In this document: positions 34,791 through 43,011 of the stretch, piece by piece
Layout of the letters: the number at the start of each line of letters is the position of its first letter
Position numbering within the stretch: the first letter of the stretch is position 1
DNA from: Acholeplasmatales bacterium
GTDB lineage: Bacteria > Bacillota_I > Bacilli_A > Acholeplasmatales > Anaeroplasmataceae
Direction of reading: 5' to 3'
Assembly: GCA_900767915.1 (NCBI GenBank)
Contig: CAAGAX010000066.1
Coordinates: forward strand, 1-64,000
DNA length: 64,000 bases
Made by a program: the position numbers and the translations under genes
Notes under the pieces: model-generated
Database searches by the model: none
Seen by the model: only the letters and a program-made list of their open reading frames with translations
What the model was told of the DNA's origin: nothing

Positions 34791-36206
34791 ATGAAGTATG
34801 ATTGTATAATTGTTGGTGCAGGTCCAGCTGGAATTTTCTGTGCTTATGAATTTGTTGAAAAAAACCCTAATTTAAAGGTATTATTAATTGATAAGGGCCA
34901 TAATATTTATAATAGAAAATGTCCTGTTAATAATCATAAGCTTGATAAGTGCCCTGTAAATAGAGATGGTGTTAGTGGTTGTAGCCCAGCTTGTTCTATA
35001 ACTAATGGCTTTGGTGGTGCTGGAGCTTTCTCTGATGGTAAGTTTAATATTACAACTGAATTTGGTGGATGGTTAACTGATTATCTTGATGATAAGGAGG
35101 TATTAGATTTAATAAAGTATGTAGATTCTATTAATATAAAATTTGGAGCTACAGAGGTTATAACTGATCCTACAACTGAAAAGGTAAGAGAAATCGAAAG
35201 AAGAGGCTATGCGGTAGGCTTAAAGCTTTTACGTAGCCAGGTTAGACATTTAGGTACTGAAAATAATCTTAAAATATTAATGCGTATTTATGAATATTTA
35301 TCTGATAAGATTGAAATGCGTTTTAAAGAAGAAGTAAAAGATATAATTGTTAAGGATAATGAGGTAAATGGAATTATCCTTTCTAATGGCGAAGAGCTAT
35401 ATAGTAATAATGTTTTATTAGCTGTAGGTAGAGATGGATCTACATGGTTAGAAGAAATATGCAAAAAGAATAATATTCATATGACTCATAATCAGGTTGA
35501 TATTGGTGTTAGAGTTGAAACTAATGATGTTATTATGGAAGAAATCAACAAGAATCTATATGAGGGTAAATTCATCTATAGAACATCTGTTGGTACAGTA
35601 GTTAGAACATTCTGTTCAAACCCTAGTGGACATGTAGTAGTTGAAAATCATTCTGGAACAATGTTAGCTAATGGTCATGCATATGCATCAAAGGAATTAG
35701 GTAGTAATAATACTAATTTTGCTTTATTAGTATCACATAAATTTTCAGAGCCTTTTGATTTACCAAATGAGTATGCACATCAGGTATCTCGTTTAGCTAA
35801 TGAGCTATCATGTGGTGGAATTATAGTTCAGCGATATGGTGATATATGTAAGGGAAGAAGATCAACTCAAAAAAGAATTGATGAGGGCTTTGTAAAGCCT
35901 TCATTAAAAGAAGCAATCCCTGGAGATTTAGGCTTAGTATTACCTTATAATACAATGAAATCAATTATTGAAATGATAGAAGCCTTAAATTATGTAACAC
36001 CTGGTATAGCAAATGAACATACTCTTTTTTATGGAGTAGAGGCTAAATTCTATTCTGCTCGTCCTGAAATTAATAATAGCTTTGAAACTAGGGTTAAGGG
36101 ATTATATGTTGGTGGAGATGGAGCTGGCTTAACACGTGGTTTAGCACAGGCTGGTGCTAATGGTGTATATGTAGCTAGAGACATTTTAAAGAAATTCAAT
36201 AACTAA
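34791..36206 (+). CDS. FAD-dependent oxidoreductase
   Basis: The 471-residue protein opens with CIIVGAGPAGIFCAYEF, the dinucleotide-binding GxGxxG fold, and LLIDKG at the end of the second strand. Four Cys near residues 44-67 (NRKCP, DKCPV, GCSPAC) and GGAGAFSDGKFN follow. The second FAD motif GLYVGGDGAGLTRGLAQA is near the C-terminus. This is the uncharacterised FAD-dependent dehydrogenase family common in Firmicutes. The ATG at 34791 is preferred to one at 34779, which abuts AAGGA. Substrate unknown. Confidence 0.85.
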   Translation: MKYDCIIVGAGPAGIFCAYEFVEKNPNLKVLLIDKGHNIYNRKCPVNNHKLDKCPVNRDGVSGCSPACSITNGFGGAGAFSDGKFNITTEFGGWLTDYLDDKEVLDLIKYVDSINIKFGATEVITDPTTEKVREIERRGYAVGLKLLRSQVRHLGTENNLKILMRIYEYLSDKIEMRFKEEVKDIIVKDNEVNGIILSNGEELYSNNVLLAVGRDGSTWLEEICKKNNIHMTHNQVDIGVRVETNDVIMEEINKNLYEGKFIYRTSVGTVVRTFCSNPSGHVVVENHSGTMLANGHAYASKELGSNNTNFALLVSHKFSEPFDLPNEYAHQVSRLANELSCGGIIVQRYGDICKGRRSTQKRIDEGFVKPSLKEAIPGDLGLVLPYNTMKSIIEMIEALNYVTPGIANEHTLFYGVEAKFYSARPEINNSFETRVKGLYVGGDGAGLTRGLAQAGANGVYVARDILKKFNN

Positions 36207-36218
36207 TATTTAATAATA

Positions 36219-36250
36219 AGGATTGTAGATTTTTTATTTACAATCTTTTT
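36219..36250 (+). terminator. Terminator after the FAD oxidoreductase gene
   Basis: GATTGTA (36221-36227) pairs with TACAATC (36239-36245) and is followed by TTTTT. Confidence 0.75.
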
Positions 36251-36294
36251 TATTTTTATAAATAATTCTTCTTTAATTTGTTTTTAAATCATGC

Positions 36295-36324
36295 TATAAT
36301 TTTATTACAAAGAAAACGTTTACA
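36295..36324 (+). promoter_or_regulatory. Promoter -10 box with overlapping cre-like operator
   Basis: TATAAT at 36295-36300 is followed by AGAAAACGTTTACA at 36311-36324, which differs from the cre consensus only at its first base. The operator would cover the transcription start region, a position expected to repress. It controls the EF-G-like gene. Confidence 0.55.
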
Positions 36325-36342
36325 ATTAAAGGAGAATTAAAT

Positions 36343-38373
36343 ATGAGTAATAATATTCGTAATGTTGCAGTATTAGGACATCAATCTTCAGGTAAGACTA
36401 CTCTAGTTGAAAGTCTTTACGCCTTAGCTAATAATTGTCCTAAGGGTAGTATTGAAAGAAAAAATACTATTAGTGATTATTCTATTGAGGAACAAAATAG
36501 AAAATCTAGCATTAAATCTAGTATCATTCCAATTAATTATAATAATTATAAAATTAATTTAATTGATATTCCTGGAAATGATGATTTTATTTGTGAAGCA
36601 TTACAAACAATAAGTGTTGTTAAAGGTGCTATTTTAGTTGTTGATGCGAAAGAAGGAGTACAAGTAGAAACTAAAAAGCATTATAATATGCTAAAGAAAA
36701 GAAATATTCCAACTATTATTTACGTTAATAAAATGGATAGTGAAGGAGTAAATTTTAATGATATTTTTACTGATTTAAATAATAACTTTGGACATAATGT
36801 AATTCCATTTTGTTATCCAATGGGTCATAATGAAAACTTTGATGGCTTTGTTAATGTTGTAGAATTAAAGGCAAGAAAATATAACGGAAAAACTTGTGAG
36901 GATTCTGAAATATATCCTGATAAAAGAGTTAAGGTTTTAGAGCTTCATAATAATATGATTGAAAGAGTAGCTGAAAGTAATGATGAGCTTATGGAAAAAT
37001 TCTTTGATGGTATTGAATTGACTCGTAAGGAAATAAAGGATGGTTTACGTGATGGAGTACTAAATGGCAGATTAATCCCTGTATTAGTTGGTTCTGCTAC
37101 TAAATCAATAGGCTTACATACATTATTAGATATGTTAATTGATTACTTACCAGATCCAACAGATTTAAATCCAATTATAGGTATGATAAATGATGAAATA
37201 GTAGAAAGAAAAACATTAGATCAAGAGCCTTTTAGTGCCTTTATATTTAAAACAATAGTAGATCCTTATTCCGGTGTAACTAATATATTTAAAATTAATT
37301 CAGGAGTTATTCATCAAAATGATGAAATTTATATTTCTAATTTAAATAAAACAGAAATAGTATCTAATCTTTATACTATTTGTGGAAAGACTTTAGCTCC
37401 TGTTAATGAATTACATGCAGGAGACATTGGATGTATTTGTAAAATTGAGGGTTTAGAAAACTCAATGACAATTTCTACTCCTAAATCTAAAATTGTTTAT
37501 TCTAAGATTGAATATCCAACTGCAGTTTATTTTAAAGCTTTAAAGCCTAAAACAAAAGCAGATGACGATAAGCTTTCAACTGTATTACAAAAGCTAAGAT
37601 TAGAGGATCCTTCTATTTCAATAATTAGAAATAAAGAAACAAAGCAGCTTTTACTTGGTACCTTAGGATTAGGACATCTAAATTACATATTAGAAAGAAT
37701 GAAAAATAGTTATAAGCTTGATGTATTAGTAGAAGATTATAAAATAGTATATCGTGAAACAATAACTAAAGAAGCAACAGGCGTTGGTAGATATGTTAAG
37801 CAATCCGGAGGAAGTGGCTTTTATGGTATTGTTGAAATGAAATTTATGCCAGCTAAGGGAAATCAATTTACAGAAGAGGTATTTGGTGGAGCTGTACCTA
37901 AAAATTATTTTCCTGCTGTTGAAAAAGGCTTTTATGAGGCTTGTGAAAAGGGTCTATTAAAGGGATATCCTGTTATAGGAGTTCATGCAGTATTAGTTGA
38001 TGGTAAATATCATTCTGTAGATTCTAATGAGCTATCTTTTAAGAATGCAAGTATATTAGCATTTAAGGATGCTTATATGAAGGCTATGCCTGTATTATTA
38101 GAGCCTATCATCGAAATGACAATTACAGTAGATAGTAGTATAGTTGGAGATATATTGTCTGATTTAACTCAAAGAAGAGCTAAAATAATAGGAATGGAAA
38201 TTAATTCTATGGGTCAACAAAAGCTTAAGGCTTTAGCACCAGAATCTGAAATATTAGAATATGTAAATGATTTAAAAAGCTTAACTCAAGGCTCAGGATA
38301 CTTTAATAGAGTATTCTATGGCTATGAAAAGGTTCCTTCAAATTTAGTAGATAAAATCACTGAAAACGAATAA
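36343..38373 (+). CDS. EF-G-like translational GTPase (FusA2-type)
   Basis: The 676-residue protein has the five-domain elongation factor G layout: GHQSSGKTT (G1) near residue 12, NKMD (G4) near residue 130, an EF-Tu-like domain 2 and C-terminal EF-G domains IV and V (VGRYVKQSGGSGFYG, RRAKIIGMEINSMGQQ). The G3 motif reads DIPGNDDF: the universally used His of DxPGH is Asn79. It belongs with the EF-G paralogues of unknown role, not the main translocase. AAAGGAG precedes the ATG; a cre-like site overlaps its promoter. Confidence 0.85.
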   Translation: MSNNIRNVAVLGHQSSGKTTLVESLYALANNCPKGSIERKNTISDYSIEEQNRKSSIKSSIIPINYNNYKINLIDIPGNDDFICEALQTISVVKGAILVVDAKEGVQVETKKHYNMLKKRNIPTIIYVNKMDSEGVNFNDIFTDLNNNFGHNVIPFCYPMGHNENFDGFVNVVELKARKYNGKTCEDSEIYPDKRVKVLELHNNMIERVAESNDELMEKFFDGIELTRKEIKDGLRDGVLNGRLIPVLVGSATKSIGLHTLLDMLIDYLPDPTDLNPIIGMINDEIVERKTLDQEPFSAFIFKTIVDPYSGVTNIFKINSGVIHQNDEIYISNLNKTEIVSNLYTICGKTLAPVNELHAGDIGCICKIEGLENSMTISTPKSKIVYSKIEYPTAVYFKALKPKTKADDDKLSTVLQKLRLEDPSISIIRNKETKQLLLGTLGLGHLNYILERMKNSYKLDVLVEDYKIVYRETITKEATGVGRYVKQSGGSGFYGIVEMKFMPAKGNQFTEEVFGGAVPKNYFPAVEKGFYEACEKGLLKGYPVIGVHAVLVDGKYHSVDSNELSFKNASILAFKDAYMKAMPVLLEPIIEMTITVDSSIVGDILSDLTQRRAKIIGMEINSMGQQKLKALAPESEILEYVNDLKSLTQGSGYFNRVFYGYEKVPSNLVDKITENE

Positions 38374-38574
38374 AAAATCGTTATAGATAAGTCATGAATA
38401 GTACTTAAAATTAAATATTAAAAAATTTGTTTTAAGAAAATAGTATTAATATTAAAATAAATGATAAGCCATAATTTATTTTAAGTGATGCTATAATGTT
38501 CATATTATTTTTAATAATAGAGGTATTTCAGATGAATTCATTAATGAAATAAATCAATAAATCCATAAAAAAAG

Positions 38575-38695
38575 CATTAGAATCAATATTAAAATCAACT
38601 TGCTTATAAATTGAACTAATTTAAAAAATATTGAATAATTCTTTCATTTAAAACATTATGGTTATATACACTCTAATATTTTTTATATATAAAAT
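38575..38695 (+). pseudogene. Decayed tail of an Rpn-family gene plus its terminator
   Basis: This stretch aligns with 103-212, the end of the Rpn-like gene and its terminator. Shared blocks are CATTAGAAT, AAAATCAA, ATTGAATAATT, TTTCATTTAAA (TTTTATTTAAA in the other copy) and CTCTAATATTTTTT (CTCTAATGCTTTTTT). In-frame stops and indels have destroyed the coding sense. The upstream nuclease portion is missing. No intron follows this terminator, unlike the copy at 213. Confidence 0.6.
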
Positions 38696-38771
38696 AAAGA
38701 AAATATTTTATAAATTAATACTCTATTCTCCAAATTCTATTTCAATCATGACTGAACTGTAATCAAAAACT

Positions 38772-38785
38772 CAAAAACGTTTTCA
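38772..38785 (+). promoter_or_regulatory. Weak cre-like operator upstream of the ABC exporter
   Basis: CAAAAACGTTTTCA matches the cre consensus with two mismatches at its 5' end. Its centre is about 43-44 bases before the -10 box of the exporter promoter. Confidence 0.4.
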
Positions 38786-38799
38786 CTAAAATTCGTTAA

Positions 38800-38827
38800 T
38801 TGACATTTAAATTTATCTGAATATAAT
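38800..38827 (+). promoter_or_regulatory. Promoter of the ABC exporter operon
   Basis: TTGACA (38800-38805) and TATAAT (38822-38827) are both perfect consensus boxes with a 16-base spacer. A hairpin (AACCATTTGTAGTTTAACTA and its partner TAAATGGTT) follows in the leader at about 38858-38887. Confidence 0.7.
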
Positions 38828-38923
38828 ATAAAATGTTATTATTCTAGCCTATAATGAAACCATTTGTAGTTTAACTATAAATGGTTTTATTATGTTTTAG
38901 AATTGAATTATTAGGAGGTCAAA

Positions 38924-40669
38924 ATGATAAAAGTATTGAAAAAATGTATACGTGAATACAAAAAAGCAAGTCTTTTAGCACCATTTTTTGTTACATTTGA
39001 GGTAATAATGGAATGTCTATTACCTTTCTTTATGTCATATTTATTAGATACAATGGAGAATAATGATGTTAAAATGATGATAGTATGGATGATAGTATTA
39101 TTAGCTGTTGCGATGCTTGGATTATATTTCGGATTTTTATCAGGAAAATATGCTGCAATTGCTTCATCAGGCTTTGCTAAAAATGTACGTCATGATTTAT
39201 TCTATAAGGTACAAGATTTTTCATTTGAAAATATTGATAAATTCTCTGCATCTAGCTTAGTTACTCGTATGACAACTGATGTTAATAATGTTCAAATGGC
39301 CTATGGTATGATTATTAGAATCGCAATAAGAAGTCCATTAATGCTAATTTTCTCAGTAATTATGGCATTTACAGTTAATTGGAAAATTGCATTAATTTCT
39401 TGTTGCTTAGTTCCACTTGTAGGTCTTGCATTCTTTATTATTTCTAAATATGCAATGCCAGTATTTGATAGAGTATTTAAAAAATATGATAATTTAAATG
39501 AATCTGTTCAAGAGAATATAAATGGTATTAGAGTTGTTAAAACATATGTTCGTGAAAATTTTGAACAAGAAAAATTTGATAAGGCAGCAGATGAGGTTAA
39601 TAAGGACTTTACTAAGGCTGAAAAAATTGTAGCCTTTAATTCACCAATAATGAATTTCTCTATTAATGCATTATTAATTGTTATTTGTATTTTTGGTGCT
39701 TATTTAATAGTAAAGACAAATCAAACTGAATTAAAGGTAGCTAATCTTCAAGCCCTATTAACTTATAATATTCAAATTTTAAATTCAATTATGATGCTTA
39801 ATATGATTTTTGTAATGCTAAGCATTTCTATGTCAGGTATTAAAAGAATTACTGAGGTATTAAAAGAAGAGCCTACTATTAAAGATCCTAAAAATCCTAT
39901 TTATGAAGTGAAGGATGGCTCTATTGAATTTAAAAATGTATCATTTAAATATAGTGAACATGCTCAAAAGAATGCATTAGACAATATTAATATTTCTATT
40001 CCTTCAGGATCTACAGTCGGTATAATTGGTGGTACTGGTTCATCAAAAACTACCTTTGTAAATTTAATTTCAAGATTATATGATGTAACTGATGGTGAAT
40101 TACTTGTTTCTAATGTTAATGTAAAAGATTATGATTTAAAAACATTAAGAGATAAGGTTTCGGTTGTATTACAAAAGAATGTATTATTTAGTGGTACTAT
40201 TATTGATAATCTTAGATGGGGTAAGGAAGATGCAACATTAGAGGAAATCAAGCATGTGTGTCATGTAGCATGTGCTGATGAATTTATAAATCGTTTCCCT
40301 GAAGGTTATAATACTCATATTGATCAAGGTGGTACTAACGTATCAGGTGGTCAAAAGCAAAGATTATGTATCGCAAGAGCTTTATTAAAATCTCCTAAAA
40401 TTCTTATTCTTGATGACTCTACAAGTGCTGTTGATACTAAAACTGATGCAGTTATTAGAAATGGTTTAAAGTCAGATTTAGCTGAGACAACAAAGATTAT
40501 AATTGCTCAAAGAATTTCTTCAGTAGAAAATTGTGATATGATTATTGTTCTTGATGGTGGTACTATAAATGGAGTTGGTACTCATGCTGAATTATTAAAA
40601 AATAATAAGATTTATCAAGAGGTATATGAAATTCAAAATCGTATTTCAAGTGTAGGAGGTAATAACTAA
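38924..40669 (+). CDS. ABC exporter half-transporter, degenerate ATPase site subunit
   Basis: The 581-residue protein has six membrane segments in the first 300 residues and one nucleotide-binding domain. Walker A reads GGTGSSKTT near residue 368, the signature is NVSGGQKQR, and Walker B reads LILDDSTSAVD near residue 495. The catalytic Glu after Walker B is replaced by Asp, typical of the degenerate-site half of heterodimeric multidrug or lipid exporters. It overlaps the next half-transporter by one base. TAGGAGG precedes the ATG. Confidence 0.92.
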   Translation: MIKVLKKCIREYKKASLLAPFFVTFEVIMECLLPFFMSYLLDTMENNDVKMMIVWMIVLLAVAMLGLYFGFLSGKYAAIASSGFAKNVRHDLFYKVQDFSFENIDKFSASSLVTRMTTDVNNVQMAYGMIIRIAIRSPLMLIFSVIMAFTVNWKIALISCCLVPLVGLAFFIISKYAMPVFDRVFKKYDNLNESVQENINGIRVVKTYVRENFEQEKFDKAADEVNKDFTKAEKIVAFNSPIMNFSINALLIVICIFGAYLIVKTNQTELKVANLQALLTYNIQILNSIMMLNMIFVMLSISMSGIKRITEVLKEEPTIKDPKNPIYEVKDGSIEFKNVSFKYSEHAQKNALDNINISIPSGSTVGIIGGTGSSKTTFVNLISRLYDVTDGELLVSNVNVKDYDLKTLRDKVSVVLQKNVLFSGTIIDNLRWGKEDATLEEIKHVCHVACADEFINRFPEGYNTHIDQGGTNVSGGQKQRLCIARALLKSPKILILDDSTSAVDTKTDAVIRNGLKSDLAETTKIIIAQRISSVENCDMIIVLDGGTINGVGTHAELLKNNKIYQEVYEIQNRISSVGGNN

Positions 40670-42627
40670 TGGCTAGAGGTCCTATGGGTCGTAGAAGTGG
40701 TGCTAAGTTTACAAAAGAAAGCTTAAAAACACTTCCTCGCTTAATTAAATACATATTCAAGTATTATACTCCTCAAATGATTGCTATAATTATTTGTGTT
40801 ATTGTTTCTGCTGCTATTTCATCTTCATCTTCAATTTTTATGAATTTAATTATTGATACTATTGCTAGAAAGCAAAATGATGGAAGCTATATAATTGCTA
40901 ATTTAAATGATGTATGGCCTACATTAAATACTATTATGATTATTATGATTTGTGTATTTTCTTTTGGAGTATTATGTGCTTTTATTTATACACAGGTTTT
41001 AGCTCGTGTTGGTCAAGGAGTATTAAATCATTTAAGAAAAGACATGTTTAATAAAATGGAAGAATTACCTATATCTTTCTTTGATAGAAATCCTCATGGT
41101 GATATCATGTCAAGATATACAAATGATGTTGATGCAGTAAGACAATTTATTACTCAAACATTAGTTCAAGTGTTAAATACATCTATAACTGTATTAGTAT
41201 TAATTGTTTTAATGCTATATTATTCTATTTGGTTGGCATTAATTTCATTCTTTGGAGTATTTATTATCCTTACAATTATAAAGAAAGTCGGTGGAAATTC
41301 TGCTAAGTATTTTATGCAAATGCAAATTTCAACTGGTATAACTGAAGGCTATGTTGAAGAAATGATGAATGGTCAAAAGGTTGTTAAGGTATTTAATCAT
41401 GAGGAAAAGTCAAAAGAAGAGTTTGATAAGGTTAATGAAAAGCTTTGTGATGACGCTACTAAGGCTCAATACTATGGTAATATTTTAATGCCTATTTTAA
41501 ATAATTTTGGTAATGTTATTTATATTGTTATTGCTGGAGTTGGATTCTTATTATCATATTTCAATACATATAATTTATCAATTCAAGCATTTTTAGATTC
41601 CACTAAGGCTTCAGTTACAATCGCTATAGTTTCTTCATTCTTAGGAATGAGTAAGCAATTTAGCCAATCTATTTCTATGGTTTCTCAACAAATTTCAATG
41701 GTCGCAATGGCAATGGCTGGTGCTGAAAGATGCTTTAATTTGATTGAACAAAAACCAGAAACAGATGAAGGATATGTTACTTTAGTTAGATGCAATATAG
41801 ATGAATCTGGTAATATAACTGAAACTAATGATAGAACTGGACATTGGGCTTGGAAGCATCCTCATAAAAATGGTGAGGTTACTTATACTGAGCTTAAGGG
41901 AGATATCTTATTAGATAATGTAGATTTTGGTTATTTTAAAGAAAAAATTGTATTACATAATGTAGATATTTATGCTCATCCAGGTGAGAAGATAGCTCTT
42001 GTTGGTGCTACTGGTGCAGGTAAAACTACTATTACAAATCTAATTAATAGATTCTATGATATTCAAGATGGTAAGGTTAGATATGATGGAATTAATATAA
42101 ATAAGATTAAAAAGGATGATTTACGTCGTTCAATAAGCGTTGTATTACAGGATACTAATCTATTTACTGGTACCGTTATGGAAAACATTAGATATGGTAG
42201 ATTAGAAGCTACTGATGAAGAAGTATATAAAGCTGCAAAAATAGCTAATGCCTACGACTTTATTACTAGATTACCAGATGGCTTTAATACAATGCTAACT
42301 CATGATGGAGCTAATTTATCTCAAGGACAAAGACAGCTTTTATCTATTGCAAGAGCTGCATGTGCTGATACTCCTGTTATGATTTTAGATGAAGCAACAT
42401 CTTCAATAGATACTCGTACAGAGGCATTAGTTCAAAAGGGTATGGATCAATTGATGCATGGTAGAACAGTATTTGTTATTGCACATAGGTTATCAACTGT
42501 TCGTGATGCAGATTGTATTATGGTTCTTGATCAAGGTAGAATTATTGAACGTGGTAATCATGACTCATTAATTGAGAAGAAGGGAACATATTATCAGCTA
42601 TATACTGGTGCTTTTGAATTAGAATAA
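40669..42627 (+). CDS. ABC exporter half-transporter, catalytic subunit
   Basis: The 652-residue partner has a six-helix membrane domain and Walker A GATGAGKTT near residue 445. The signature is NLSQGQRQL, and canonical Walker B with Glu (MILDEATSSID) lies near residue 574. An insert of about 35 residues containing HWAWKHPHKNG lies before the nucleotide-binding domain, a feature of this heterodimer family (LmrD/YheH-like). With the preceding gene it should form one exporter; cargo unknown. A terminator follows. Confidence 0.93.
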   Translation: MARGPMGRRSGAKFTKESLKTLPRLIKYIFKYYTPQMIAIIICVIVSAAISSSSSIFMNLIIDTIARKQNDGSYIIANLNDVWPTLNTIMIIMICVFSFGVLCAFIYTQVLARVGQGVLNHLRKDMFNKMEELPISFFDRNPHGDIMSRYTNDVDAVRQFITQTLVQVLNTSITVLVLIVLMLYYSIWLALISFFGVFIILTIIKKVGGNSAKYFMQMQISTGITEGYVEEMMNGQKVVKVFNHEEKSKEEFDKVNEKLCDDATKAQYYGNILMPILNNFGNVIYIVIAGVGFLLSYFNTYNLSIQAFLDSTKASVTIAIVSSFLGMSKQFSQSISMVSQQISMVAMAMAGAERCFNLIEQKPETDEGYVTLVRCNIDESGNITETNDRTGHWAWKHPHKNGEVTYTELKGDILLDNVDFGYFKEKIVLHNVDIYAHPGEKIALVGATGAGKTTITNLINRFYDIQDGKVRYDGININKIKKDDLRRSISVVLQDTNLFTGTVMENIRYGRLEATDEEVYKAAKIANAYDFITRLPDGFNTMLTHDGANLSQGQRQLLSIARAACADTPVMILDEATSSIDTRTEALVQKGMDQLMHGRTVFVIAHRLSTVRDADCIMVLDQGRIIERGNHDSLIEKKGTYYQLYTGAFELE

Positions 42628-42633
42628 TATCTT

Positions 42634-42661
42634 AAGGTGGGATTAATGTCCCACTTTTTTA
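42634..42661 (+). terminator. Terminator of the ABC exporter operon
   Basis: GTGGGA pairs with TCCCAC around TTAATG and is followed by TTTTTT. Confidence 0.85.
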
Positions 42662-42726
42662 TATTCTTAATTTAAAAAAAATACATTAAAATTGAATTTA
42701 TGAATTTTCACTAAAATAAAAAAATC

Positions 42727-42755
42727 TTTACTTTTAATATTCATTAGTGTAAAAT
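42727..42755 (+). promoter_or_regulatory. Promoter of the ileS T-box transcript
   Basis: TTTACT (42727-42732) and TAAAAT (42750-42755) are 17 bases apart, about 45 bases before the T-box core. Confidence 0.55.
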
Positions 42756-42799
42756 AGAATAGTATATGAAATATATAGATTCCATACGAAATAATATGA

Positions 42800-42990
42800 T
42801 TTATCAAAGAGAGTTAGTAATGGTGTGAGCTAATATAATAGTATTATTTGAATCAATGGATGAATAGGTATTAGGAAATGAGTACCCGTAGCTGGCGTTA
42901 ACAGACAATGAGGGCTATATTATTAAATATAGAACTAAGGTGGTACCGCGATTTTTCGTCCTTAGAATAATAAATTCTAAGGATTTTTTT
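42800..42990 (+). ncRNA. T-box riboswitch controlling ileS
   Basis: The T-box sequence AAGGTGGTACCGCG at 42937-42950 is a perfect match. AAAGAGAGTTAG and GGTGTGAGCT mark Stem I. A candidate specifier ATC (Ile) lies in TTTGAATCAATGGA. The terminator is CCTTAGAAT (42960-42968) with ATTCTAAGG (42974-42982) and seven T. Uncharged tRNA-Ile should pair with the specifier and the T-box bulge to allow read-through into ileS. Confidence 0.95.
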
Positions 42991-43011
42991 ATTAATGAAA
43001 GGAAGATGACT

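Noticed and set aside
42940..43011. Extended ileS start inside the T-box
   Set aside because: The ATG at 42940 overlaps the T-box sequence and terminator stem; the ATG at 43012 has a proper ribosome binding site and a normal IleS N-terminus.
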